NCBI GenBank assembly: GCA_964544765.1 | Contig: CAZJDM010000038.1 | Coordinates: 1 to 31,832 of the forward strand | Source of the DNA: CAZJDM01 sp964544765 | GTDB taxonomy: Bacteria; Bdellovibrionota_B; Oligoflexia; CAYFLR01 | Direction: 5' to 3' | DNA: 31,832 nt | In this document: in pieces, positions 1 through 8,580 of the stretch | Layout of the letters: each line of letters begins with the position of its first letter | Position numbering within the stretch: the first letter of the stretch is position 1 | Translations under genes and position numbers: made by a program | Notes under the pieces: model-generated | What the model was told of the DNA's origin: nothing | Databases searched by the model: none | What the model saw: the letters and a program-made list of their open reading frames with translations, nothing else

Positions 1-1
1 A

Positions 2-553
2 ACTTTAGATGATGCGATAGGAGAAGCTTACGATAAAGTGGCAAAAATATGTAAATTAGGCTATCCGGGAGGACCAATTATTGAGAAGCTTGCCAGAGAA
101 GGAAAACATGATTATTTTAATTTCCCGAAACTTATGGCCGATAAATCGCAGGTTAATTTTAGTTTTAGTGGATTAAAAACAGCTGCCTTGCAATTTTTAA
201 AAAAAAATTCCCCTCTATCTGATGAAGAAATATGTCATTTATGCGCCGGTTTTCAGACAAGTGCAATAGATTTGCTTCTTCGGAAGACTTTTGCTGTTAT
301 GAAAAGAGAGAATATTCAAAAATTAGCTATTGTAGGTGGTGTTTCTGCTAATAGTTATTTGAGAAATAAATTTAAAGAAGAAGGGAAAAATACCAATACT
401 GAAATAATGTTTCCATTAATGCCGTATACTACTGATAATGCAGCAATGGTAGCATGTTTGGGATACCATTTGTATAAAAAATCTCCTTCAGCAAAATGGA
501 ATATTGACGAGGTTAGAGTTTTAGCTACCAAAAGAAGGAGAGACGGATATTAA
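2..553 (+). CDS. tsaD: tRNA N6-threonylcarbamoyladenosine (t6A) synthase TsaD, 3' part only
   Basis: TsaD transfers the threonylcarbamoyl group onto A37 of ANN-decoding tRNAs, working with TsaB and TsaE in the cytoplasm. The gene enters from the left edge and is open from base 2, so the start and the N-terminal HxxxH metal site lie outside the window. The visible part opens with the family block TLDDAIGEAYDKVAK followed by GYPGGP. It then has NFSFSGLKTA and IVGGVSANSYLR, which are TsaD/Kae1 nucleotide-binding motifs. The TAA stop at 551-553 overlaps the proposed rsmA start, so the two genes are probably translationally coupled. A GTG at position 38 is an internal Val codon, not a start. Identification is firm. 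Confidence 0.95.
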   Translation, partial: TLDDAIGEAYDKVAKICKLGYPGGPIIEKLAREGKHDYFNFPKLMADKSQVNFSFSGLKTAALQFLKKNSPLSDEEICHLCAGFQTSAIDLLLRKTFAVMKRENIQKLAIVGGVSANSYLRNKFKEEGKNTNTEIMFPLMPYTTDNAAMVACLGYHLYKKSPSAKWNIDEVRVLATKRRRDGY

Positions 554-1421
554 AGGGAGATCCTATTATCTGGATTTAATTCATTCTTATGGTATTTCTC
601 CTAAAAAGTCTTTAGGACAAAATTTCCTGGTAAATGATGGTATTTTAGAAAAGATTGTTAAAACAATATTGATTGATTCCCCTGAGGTGGTTGTTGAGGT
701 TGGACCAGGTCTAGGTTTTTTAACAGAAAAACTGTTAGCTAATAATCTTAGAGTAATCGCAATAGAGTTTGACAGAACTCTAATTCCCGTGCTTAAAGAA
801 AGGTTTGCTAAATACGATAATTTTACAGTAATTCAGGAAGATATACTGCAAACTGACTTTGCATCCTTAATTGAGCAAGGATATTTAAAAAAAGATTCTC
901 CAGTAAAGATAGTAGGGAACTTGCCATATAATATTTCATCTCCTTTATTAATAAAATTGCTGATCGAGAAAAAGTATTTTTCTGCCATTCATATTATGGT
1001 TCAAAAAGAGATCGCCGATAGAATTGTAGCCAAGTGTGGTAGTTCAAATTATGGTAGATTGTCTATAAATTGCCAATTACATTCTTCATGTAAAATCGAT
1101 TTTCCGGTTAGCGCAGGTAATTTTTGGCCCCGACCCAAAGTAAACTCAAGCTTTTTATCTTTGTATCCCAATGATTTTAATTTTCTATCTTCAGAACAAA
1201 GAGATATTTTTAATTTATTATTAAAGTGTAGTTTCCAGAAACGTAGAAAGATGCTGAAAAATTCACTTAATGTTGTGTTTCATTCAGCCGATAAATGGGA
1301 AGATTTTGTGCAGAATTATTTGCCTATTGATTTTGAAGTAATGGTTAGGCCTCAAAACCTAACCCCAAGTCAGTTTCTAATAATAACAGACGCGGTGATC
1401 AATTGGGGCTATCGTTGTTAA
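549..1421 (+). CDS. rsmA: 16S rRNA dimethyladenosine transferase RsmA (KsgA), non-canonical start
   Basis: RsmA dimethylates two adjacent adenines in helix 45 of 16S rRNA late in 30S assembly, using S-adenosylmethionine. The frame shows KKSLGQNFL, then VVEVGPGLGFLTEKL (SAM motif I), VGNLPYNISS (the NLPY catalytic motif) and FQKRRKMLKNSL near the C-terminus. The KSLGQNFL motif lies at about 603-629, upstream of the first ATG/GTG/TTG of the frame (TTG at 669), so a start at 669 would remove a conserved part. Back to the in-frame TAG at 522-524 there is no ATG, GTG or TTG. The best candidate is ATT at 549, overlapping the tsaD stop, with AAGGAG at 535-540 eight bases upstream. CTG at 570, behind GGGAG at 555-559, is the alternative. 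From 549 the protein is about 290 residues, close to the 273 of E. coli. Product sure, start unsure. Confidence 0.9.
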   Translation: MKGRSYYLDLIHSYGISPKKSLGQNFLVNDGILEKIVKTILIDSPEVVVEVGPGLGFLTEKLLANNLRVIAIEFDRTLIPVLKERFAKYDNFTVIQEDILQTDFASLIEQGYLKKDSPVKIVGNLPYNISSPLLIKLLIEKKYFSAIHIMVQKEIADRIVAKCGSSNYGRLSINCQLHSSCKIDFPVSAGNFWPRPKVNSSFLSLYPNDFNFLSSEQRDIFNLLLKCSFQKRRKMLKNSLNVVFHSADKWEDFVQNYLPIDFEVMVRPQNLTPSQFLIITDAVINWGYRC

Positions 1422-4400
1422 AGTATTTCGTTATTAGGTTTTATTTATTTGTTTTCCTTTTTATTATATTTATCTGTCAAAATAATAGCGTTTTTGGGAA
1501 GGGTATATTTTATTTAGAGAAAGATTGGAAATCGATAGAAACGGATCATTATTTTGTTCATTTCCCGGCGTCAGTATCAAAGATGGGTAGATGGGTTTCG
1601 ATTTTTGCGGAAGAAGTGTATGAAATTCTTCATGCAAGATTTAAGATTGATGTGAAAGAAAAGGTTCATCTTAGAATAGTAGTCGGTACAGATGAATCAA
1701 TTGGTAATGCTGGAATTTTCCCCTTAAATACGATTACTCTAAGTTTAAAGCAACCCAGCTCCGATTTTATAATATCTGATTACCGGGTTTGGATTGAAGA
1801 ACTGGTATTTCATGAGTTGATCCATATTTTCACTTTGGATGCCCATCGGGGAATTTATCAAGTAATTAGAAAGATATTTGGCAAAGTTTCTCCTATAACA
1901 ACGTTAGGAATATTACTGGCTCCTCCAAATCATACATTACCAAATTGGTTTTTAGAAGGTCTGGCTGTTTTTGAGGAAACTAGGAGTACACCAAAAGGTA
2001 GGCTTAGAAGTTCAGAGTACGAAATGATTTATCGAGTAGCTGCTTTATATGGCCAGGTCCCTGATATATCTGATTTATATGAAATGAGTATGAAATGGCC
2101 CGAAGAGAGATCGGTTTATGTTTGGGGAGCCAGGTTTTTGTTATTTATGGCCAATAAATATGGAGAAGAGGTGTTGTGGAACTTGGTACGTAAATTTTCC
2201 GGTCGATTGCCTTATTTATATAATCTAGGAAATACATCCATTTTAGGTAAAGATGATTTTTTATCTAATTATAATGAAATGAAGATTGTTTTGCATAATG
2301 AACAAATGGAAAAAATTAACCATTTAAAAAAAATCTCCTCATTGACCCAGTTTGATATGATTACGACATATAAAAATAATATAGTGAATGATATAGAATT
2401 TTCTAAGCAGCAGGATCTTTTTTATATTAGAAGAGATATTAAAGATCATATTTGGTTAGTAAGAAATAAAATTAATGATAAAGAAAAAAAGTTAAAAAGG
2501 ATTACGGGCTTAGATGTTACTCATATTTCTTATGATAATAAGAATCATATTTACTATACAGAATTGAGAGCAGAGGGATTAGCCAAAAAGGCTGTCGTAA
2601 AAAGGATAAATATAAATTCTTTAGAGGATGATTTAGTATTAGAAGGTGTTAGTAGTAGATATGTATCAGTTTCTTCTGATCAGAACAAAATTGTACTGGT
2701 GACTCAAGAAGAGGGTATTTCAAATATACAGTTATATGACTTAAAAACCTACTCTAAGGTAAACTTAACCTCAAATAAGAATCACTTTGTTAATCACCAT
2801 CATCCCAGGTTTTCTAATAGCGGAAAAAAAATCGTTTTTAATGCTATGCTCAAAGGTAGTAATCATCAACAAATATATGAAATAACAATAAAAACCCAAG
2901 AAATTAAACAATTAATAAAAGTCGAAGGAGATTGTGAGAGTCCGGTTTATTCTAGTGATGATCGAGTAGTTATTTTTTCTTCAGATGTGATGGGTATTAA
3001 TAATTTATATGGTTTTGATACCAAGGTGAATAAGTTATATCAAGTTACCTATTTTTTGGAAGGGGCATTTTTACCTAAAATTGATCAAACTGGTCAGTGG
3101 ATCTATTTTTCTCACTATGGTCCTTATGGATATAATATCGCGCGAATTAGATATCAACCTCATAAATGGTTTGAACCACTTTCATTCAAATTAACTACGG
3201 CTTTTGATAAAACCTACCCTATTTTTGAAAAAAATAATCAATCCTCTAATCAATCACAATCATCTAAAGTAGATTACATAGACATCTCCCAGATAGATGA
3301 GAAAGTCAGCGCATTAAGTCAAAATAATAAGTTACAAATAGTTAAAGATTATAATCCTTTTATTCATATGGCACCTCAAGGATGGCTCCCTTTTATTCCC
3401 AATGAATTAGTTTTATCAGGTAGAGACTGGCTTTCTTTCAAATATAATAAAAGAAGAAACTATTACAGACCCTATTTAGGGTTTTTGTTGGTTGGGGGTG
3501 ATCCTCTAGATATTCATAATTATCAAATGCATTTTGTTCCTCTAAAAGCAAAGGGGTTAGATGAAAGTATTTATCAAAGACCAATTTATGGAATTGAGTA
3601 TAGGTATGAAGGATTAGAACCCAATTTTTTGTTTCAAATAAATGCCCAACCTTACCGGTATGGTGGTTATTTTAGTGGGCTAGATGCTTTTTCAACTTAT
3701 CCGGATTATTGGGTTTATCGGCAGAATATGTCTTTGACCTTGACTAACAATTTTATAAATAATGACAGAATAATAACCCCATATTTTAGAATAGAATGGA
3801 AGAAATACTTACCTGATGAATATATGGAAACCATACCTGATTTTGAGGATTTAAATAAATGGATATTTAAAGGGAAGGTCTTATCTTTAGGACTAGGTAT
3901 TATTTATGATGGAGCCATATTACCAGAATCATCCTTATCACCAACTAAAGGTGAGGGAATGGTTTTTTCAAGTTTTGTCTTCTCTAATACCATTTATAGG
4001 GATGGTCAAGATTTAGATAAAAAACGGGCACAGATTTATAAGACGATAATAGATTTGAAAAATTATTTTTTTCTTTTAGAGCCTCATACAACGATAAGCT
4101 CTCATTTGAAATTTGGTAGACTATTTGGAACTGCCTCGACTACCATGGAACGCATGGTATTTAATGAGTATTTATATGCTGGTGGCTATGAGGGAGAGTT
4201 TCCTATACGAGGAGTGTATAACCTTAAAGGTAAGAATGCTTTGATTGGATCAATAGAACTCAATTACCTGCTTAAACCAATCTATAGAAATTGGGATACT
4301 TGGTATTGGTTCAATAAAAATTTGACTGTTCATGCAATATTTGATGCTGGCACGGTTTGGGAACAAAAATTTGATATAGATAAGATTTATTCAAGTATAG

Positions 4401-4540
4401 GCAGTGAACTTAGATATAATGTTTATTATTTTAAGCGTTTTCCTCTATCGTTTGGTATAAGTTATTTCCTTTTATTGAACACTAATACTAGTACTGTTTA
4501 TTTATATGCTAACACACTATTGACAGATTCATCTTTTTAA
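1403..4540 (+). CDS. secreted zincin metallopeptidase / beta-propeller / outer-membrane beta-barrel fusion
   Basis: This is a 1045-residue exported protein with three parts. A signal sequence covers about residues 5-32. A gluzincin (peptidase MA-like) domain follows, with HELIH at 137-141 and NWFLEGLAVFEE, where E185 is the probable third zinc ligand. Residues of about 310-610 carry repeated strands of TolB/WD40-like type (for example KIVFNAML and VVIFSSDVMGINNLYGFD). After a Ser/Gln/Asn-rich linker near 609-625, the last ~350 residues are rich in aromatic alternating strands, with RGVYNLKG and a FDAGTVW segment resembling the BamA/surface-antigen barrel, and end in Phe. I infer an outer-membrane-anchored surface protease. 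The substrate is unknown. The TTG at 1403 overlaps rsmA by 19 bases; TTG at 1415, behind GGGG, is an alternative start. Confidence 0.8.
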   Translation: MGLSLLKYFVIRFYLFVFLFIIFICQNNSVFGKGIFYLEKDWKSIETDHYFVHFPASVSKMGRWVSIFAEEVYEILHARFKIDVKEKVHLRIVVGTDESIGNAGIFPLNTITLSLKQPSSDFIISDYRVWIEELVFHELIHIFTLDAHRGIYQVIRKIFGKVSPITTLGILLAPPNHTLPNWFLEGLAVFEETRSTPKGRLRSSEYEMIYRVAALYGQVPDISDLYEMSMKWPEERSVYVWGARFLLFMANKYGEEVLWNLVRKFSGRLPYLYNLGNTSILGKDDFLSNYNEMKIVLHNEQMEKINHLKKISSLTQFDMITTYKNNIVNDIEFSKQQDLFYIRRDIKDHIWLVRNKINDKEKKLKRITGLDVTHISYDNKNHIYYTELRAEGLAKKAVVKRININSLEDDLVLEGVSSRYVSVSSDQNKIVLVTQEEGISNIQLYDLKTYSKVNLTSNKNHFVNHHHPRFSNSGKKIVFNAMLKGSNHQQIYEITIKTQEIKQLIKVEGDCESPVYSSDDRVVIFSSDVMGINNLYGFDTKVNKLYQVTYFLEGAFLPKIDQTGQWIYFSHYGPYGYNIARIRYQPHKWFEPLSFKLTTAFDKTYPIFEKNNQSSNQSQSSKVDYIDISQIDEKVSALSQNNKLQIVKDYNPFIHMAPQGWLPFIPNELVLSGRDWLSFKYNKRRNYYRPYLGFLLVGGDPLDIHNYQMHFVPLKAKGLDESIYQRPIYGIEYRYEGLEPNFLFQINAQPYRYGGYFSGLDAFSTYPDYWVYRQNMSLTLTNNFINNDRIITPYFRIEWKKYLPDEYMETIPDFEDLNKWIFKGKVLSLGLGIIYDGAILPESSLSPTKGEGMVFSSFVFSNTIYRDGQDLDKKRAQIYKTIIDLKNYFFLLEPHTTISSHLKFGRLFGTASTTMERMVFNEYLYAGGYEGEFPIRGVYNLKGKNALIGSIELNYLLKPIYRNWDTWYWFNKNLTVHAIFDAGTVWEQKFDIDKIYSSIGSELRYNVYYFKRFPLSFGISYFLLLNTNTSTVYLYANTLLTDSSF

Positions 4541-4574
4541 GGCAGTAAAATAGCAAGGATTAGAATTATATATT

Positions 4575-5168
4575 ATGAAAAAAACAAAATACACAATCAA
4601 GGATATAATTAATGATTTCCCGAGCGTTTTTTGGGAGGTAGTCAAGGATTTTGGTCAGTCCTTTGGTATTGCGGAAGATGATTTAAAGCAAATAGTAACT
4701 ATTTTAATGAGAAAAGGATTAAAAGCAAAAGTCAGGGGAAGAAAACGTTCAGAAAGTGTTTTTAAATTGCTTGAGAAAGACTTTATTAATTTATTTAAGC
4801 ATGTTAAAACTGATGATCTAAAAAATAAGTTATTGGAAGGACAAAAAGAGCTAGAAAAGTTCATTGACAGGAAAGCAAGTCAAATTATTCAACAGACCAA
4901 CATGAATATTGTTAAAGATATTGGTGTGCTATTAGAAAAGGTTGATAAATTAACTAAAGATATGGACTCCTTTCGTCAAAAGTATGATTTGTCATTAAAT
5001 CTAACGCAAAAGATACTTACTTTTAATATGAAAAATCTTAAAAAAGGAAAGGTAAGACCCACCAATTTAGAGAGTATGATATCAAAACCTTCAGAATCAT
5101 CTTCTGATAGCAAAAAACCTAAAAAGAGAAAACCTAAAAAGAGAATATCTCCAAAAGAAAAAAAGTAA
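4575..5168 (+). CDS. uncharacterised Lys-rich helical/coiled-coil protein, phasin-like in composition
   Basis: The family is not recognised. The 197-residue protein has no signal peptide or membrane segment. It is almost entirely helix-forming and charged, with probable coiled coil from about residue 60 to 150 (for example LLEKVDKLTKDMDSFRQKYD). The tail of about 30 residues is low-complexity and basic, with KKPKKRKPKKR carrying two copies of a KPKKR unit. This layout recalls phasins, histone-like tails and other nucleic-acid- or granule-binding proteins, but no motif decides between them. It starts 34 bases after the peptidase-barrel gene with only a weak AAGGA upstream, so it probably shares that transcript. 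No function is assigned. Confidence 0.75.
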   Translation: MKKTKYTIKDIINDFPSVFWEVVKDFGQSFGIAEDDLKQIVTILMRKGLKAKVRGRKRSESVFKLLEKDFINLFKHVKTDDLKNKLLEGQKELEKFIDRKASQIIQQTNMNIVKDIGVLLEKVDKLTKDMDSFRQKYDLSLNLTQKILTFNMKNLKKGKVRPTNLESMISKPSESSSDSKKPKKRKPKKRISPKEKK

Positions 5169-5306
5169 AATAGAGACAAAACTAAGATTGTTTAAAAGCA
5201 AAAAATATAACATACTATTGAGGTATTATGTTTTGTTTAACTTTCGTAGGTGATGATAATTGATCACTATACCTTGTCTACAGAGATTTTCACCAGGAGA
5301 TATATG

Positions 5307-6479
5307 ATGAAAATTTTTATTATGATTTATTTTTTAACTTATTCAAGTTTTTTTCTGTTGGCTCAACAACCTTCTGGATTAAATCAAAGCAATTCTGAGA
5401 GTATTGATGGAGCAAAAGAAACAGTTAAAGAAAAAGGTAAATCTTATATAGAGGATAAGGCTCAGTCATACAAAGAAAAGAAGAAAGAAGAATTTTCTAA
5501 AGAAGGACTCAAGGATAAGGTAAAATCTTCTCAAAAAGAGATATCTAAACAGGTTTTAAAAACTCTATTTCCTTTTCCTTCCTGGGGAACACCAAAGTTT
5601 GGTTTGTCCATTAACCCTCATGTCTACTATAGCAGTAGTGGTTTTAGAAAAGGTAAAGGATCCATAGAAATGAATAGCGATTTTGAATACGGAGGTAAGA
5701 TCTCATTACGTGGATTACCTGTTGTTAGCGGGAATCCTGGATTTTATCTCGCCCCTCACTTTGGTTACATTAGGAATTATTATAGCTCAAAATTGGAGTT
5801 TTGGAATGACAACTATATAACTGATAGTTATTTAATCGGAAGTAGCTTTTTAACTCTCTATAAGTTTATTTACTTGGATTTATTAATTGATTATGGGTGG
5901 CAGGATTTCAAAGGTAGGGAAGATGATAAGCATTATCTTCGTTTAATGCCCCATTTGGCGGTAAAAGAATCTTCTTACTTGAGTACTCATCTTAAATGGG
6001 ACCATCAAAGATATTATCTAAAAGGAGGTGGAGATCTAGATTTGAAGGTATTATTGAATACGGTCCAATTATTTGAAAGGTTCTCTTTGAATTTTCTTAG
6101 CTGGTATATAGATGCAGGTCCTGGATACTCCAGAGCTAGTTTAGTTCCAGAGGATGAGTTCTATAGATCATATTTTCTATTTGCCAAGAGTCACAAAACT
6201 TTTTGGTGGAACATTGAATTCGATTTTGAGGCTGTATATACGATGTGTAGTAATTTTGATCAGTCTGTTGTAATACCAGAACCTCCTTTATCCAGCCCTT
6301 TGGAAATCACTTCTTATTCTATGCCGGAGGATAGTTATAATGTGAAGCTTTATATAGGTAAAAAGATTCGAGCCATAACTGTCTATTATTATTGGTCTTA
6401 CTTAGTTCTTAATTGGTCCGACAAAGATAAAAAACAAGCAACCACTACTCAGGGTTGGGTGTTTAGAGCTTCTTTTTAA
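5307..6479 (+). CDS. outer-membrane beta-barrel protein with charged helical N-terminal segment
   Basis: About 390 residues. I place the start at the ATG at 5307, because AGGAG at 5295-5299 is correctly spaced to it and a signal peptide follows directly (MKIFIMIYFLTYSSFFLLA, cleavage before QQ). The in-frame upstream ATG at 5250 would bury that signal sequence, and the ATG at 5304 sits too close to the Shine-Dalgarno. After cleavage comes a Lys/Glu-rich helical stretch of about 70 residues (AKETVKEKGKSYIEDKAQSY). The remainder is aromatic, strand-rich sequence ending in WVFRASF, a C-terminal Phe typical of outer-membrane barrels. A periplasmic helix tethered to a barrel is my inference. No named family is recognised. 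It lies between the Lys-rich protein and the HD-GYP gene on the same strand. Confidence 0.75.
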   Translation: MKIFIMIYFLTYSSFFLLAQQPSGLNQSNSESIDGAKETVKEKGKSYIEDKAQSYKEKKKEEFSKEGLKDKVKSSQKEISKQVLKTLFPFPSWGTPKFGLSINPHVYYSSSGFRKGKGSIEMNSDFEYGGKISLRGLPVVSGNPGFYLAPHFGYIRNYYSSKLEFWNDNYITDSYLIGSSFLTLYKFIYLDLLIDYGWQDFKGREDDKHYLRLMPHLAVKESSYLSTHLKWDHQRYYLKGGGDLDLKVLLNTVQLFERFSLNFLSWYIDAGPGYSRASLVPEDEFYRSYFLFAKSHKTFWWNIEFDFEAVYTMCSNFDQSVVIPEPPLSSPLEITSYSMPEDSYNVKLYIGKKIRAITVYYYWSYLVLNWSDKDKKQATTTQGWVFRASF

Positions 6480-6529
6480 AATTCTCACTTTTTTCTCAGA
6501 AATCAATTTTTATATCCGATAATACCGAT

Positions 6530-8560
6530 ATGATAAAAAAGCATTGTTTTGCCTTAGCTATCTTTATCGGGTGTGTAGGTTTATTAATTTTAAGCTCTGT
6601 GGCTATTATTTCTTATAATTACAACAACAATGTGGATAATATATTAAAGTTATCAGATAGTTTGATGGATCAGGTCACAGATACAGTAGTTGAAAAACTT
6701 ATTCATTTTTTAGAACCCGTTTATAGAGTTGTGAGTATAAGTGCCAAAATGGCTGAGCAAGATGTTCTGTCTTTATATAAAAATGATGAATTTGAAAAAT
6801 ATGGCTTGGAGATTTTGCGGTTTTTTCCCTATCTAGCGAATGTAAACTTTGGTGATGAAAAGGGTAATTTTATGATGTTGCAAAGAAACCCTAATGGCAT
6901 CATCAATACCAAGTTGATCAATAGAAATGTAAAAATCCCTACAGTAACTTGGAAATATCGTAATGAATACGGTGAATTGATTAAAGAAAAAACCACAACC
7001 GAGACAAATTTTGATCCTAGAACCAGGTCGTGGTATAGAGGAGCCAAATTTCACAAATCCTACTATTGGACCGATGTTTATGTCTTTTTCTCCAGTAAAA
7101 AACCAGGTATTACCATTGGTCATCCCATAAAAGGACATGATGGTAAATTGTTGGGAGTTACAAGTATTGATATAGAATTGGCAGAAATTTCTAATTTTCT
7201 GGATCAACTCCAAGTTAGTAAAAATGGAAAAGCGTTTATTATTGATGAGGATAACAAGTTAATAGCTTATCCAAACCTTTTACAAATAATGGAAAATCAA
7301 AACATTGGTACCAGAGATAAGGAAAAAATAGGTGACAAAGATGATGGATTTCTTTCCGAAGAAGGGTTTCGTTCCATCAAAGTTAAAGATTTGGGCATTG
7401 GTTGGGTATCAGCCTCTTTTGATGCCTTAAAGATCCAAAATAAAAACAAGTTTATATTTGAGCACCAAGAGGACAGGTATATTGCTTCTTTTAGTCGTTT
7501 ATCCAACGAGCTTGGTAAAAATTGGAGGATAGGAATTATAATCCCTGAAAAGGATATAATTGGTAATATGAAAAGGTCAAACCAACTAACAATCGCTATA
7601 TCTATAGTGATTATGTTGTTGGCGGTGGTAGTAGCTTATATAGTTGCCCACAGTATTTCCAAAAAAATTCGGCAGAAAGTGCAGGGACAATATGATGGTA
7701 TTGTTAGAGCTTTTGCTGAAGCTATTAATAATAAGAATAAATACACCAGGTTTCATAGTATGGGTGTTACTTTATGTTTAGAACATTTAACTAAACAACT
7801 TAATATACCTATGTCCAAAGAACTGCGAACCGCGGCCTTATTACATGATTTAGGTAAGTTATACATAGCTGATCATATTCTAGAAAAGCCAGGAAGGTTG
7901 AACGAAGAAGAACTGAAGACTATGCAATCTCACCCTTTATTAGCTGGGAATGTTTTAAAAAGTATTCCGGGTTTTAAAGATGTTGCTGAGTGGGTAAGTA
8001 TGCATCATGAGCTAAACGATGGTAGTGGCTACCCTTTTGGATTAATTGAAGATCAAATTCCTTTTGAGGCCCAGTTGTTATGTGCGGCTGATTTTATTGA
8101 CGCACTTGCAACTAATAGACCTTATAGACCCAGACTTCCTTTTCATGTGATCATAGATATGGTCAATAAAAATGCAAAACGATTTAGACCCGAAATCCAT
8201 CGCGCCATGAAAAGATTATTGAATGATAGAGATTTTCAAAAGATGTATAATTTAAAGGGTCTTGATTTTAAAATGAGAGAGAATATTGACGAGGTACGGT
8301 TGAGGTTTGTTAACGAACGAATGAATGAATTAATTGATTCCCTAAAAAGTGCTCGTGATATAGTTGTTGAGATTGGATCAGAGGGATCTTATAAACCCAA
8401 TACAGCTAATGAGGTTCTATTTCTATTAGAACAATTTAATGATATTTATAATGATTTTTCTAACGAACTGTCTGGAACACTAACCAAATCCATGAGTTAC
8501 AAGGACTATATGGCAATGGAAGAAACAGATGAGGATGAGGATCTAGCCGCTGAAGGTTGA
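6530..8560 (+). CDS. membrane Cache-sensor HD-GYP cyclic-di-GMP phosphodiesterase
   Basis: 676 residues. TM1 is at about 8-28. A periplasmic double-Cache-like sensor covers about 36-345 and contains NFDPRTRSWYRGAK and LLGVTSIDIELAEIS, both typical of dCache. TM2 is at about 353-373. The HD-GYP domain then shows H439-D440 in LLHDLGK, H492-H493-E494, and G500-Y501-P502 in the GSGYP loop, so the catalytic and signature residues are intact and activity is expected. HD-GYP proteins linearise cyclic-di-GMP, here presumably in response to an extracellular ligand. The last ~40 residues are acidic. There is no clear Shine-Dalgarno before the ATG at 6530. It follows the barrel gene by 50 bases and meets the LolC/E gene tail-to-tail with 20 bases between stops and no evident terminator. 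Confidence 0.92.
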   Translation: MIKKHCFALAIFIGCVGLLILSSVAIISYNYNNNVDNILKLSDSLMDQVTDTVVEKLIHFLEPVYRVVSISAKMAEQDVLSLYKNDEFEKYGLEILRFFPYLANVNFGDEKGNFMMLQRNPNGIINTKLINRNVKIPTVTWKYRNEYGELIKEKTTTETNFDPRTRSWYRGAKFHKSYYWTDVYVFFSSKKPGITIGHPIKGHDGKLLGVTSIDIELAEISNFLDQLQVSKNGKAFIIDEDNKLIAYPNLLQIMENQNIGTRDKEKIGDKDDGFLSEEGFRSIKVKDLGIGWVSASFDALKIQNKNKFIFEHQEDRYIASFSRLSNELGKNWRIGIIIPEKDIIGNMKRSNQLTIAISIVIMLLAVVVAYIVAHSISKKIRQKVQGQYDGIVRAFAEAINNKNKYTRFHSMGVTLCLEHLTKQLNIPMSKELRTAALLHDLGKLYIADHILEKPGRLNEEELKTMQSHPLLAGNVLKSIPGFKDVAEWVSMHHELNDGSGYPFGLIEDQIPFEAQLLCAADFIDALATNRPYRPRLPFHVIIDMVNKNAKRFRPEIHRAMKRLLNDRDFQKMYNLKGLDFKMRENIDEVRLRFVNERMNELIDSLKSARDIVVEIGSEGSYKPNTANEVLFLLEQFNDIYNDFSNELSGTLTKSMSYKDYMAMEETDEDEDLAAEG

Positions 8561-8580
8561 GATAGATTATTGGCTTAAAT

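Noticed and set aside
669..1421. rsmA starting at TTG 669
   Set aside because: It would discard the conserved KKSLGQNFL motif encoded in the same frame at about 603-629.
5108..5155. Short tandem repeat at the end of the Lys-rich gene
   Set aside because: It encodes KPKKR units of a basic tail; low-complexity coding sequence, not a mobile or CRISPR-type repeat.
5250..5306. N-terminal extension of the barrel protein from ATG 5250
   Set aside because: It places a charged segment before the signal peptide and lacks a ribosome binding site; ATG 5307 has AGGAG.
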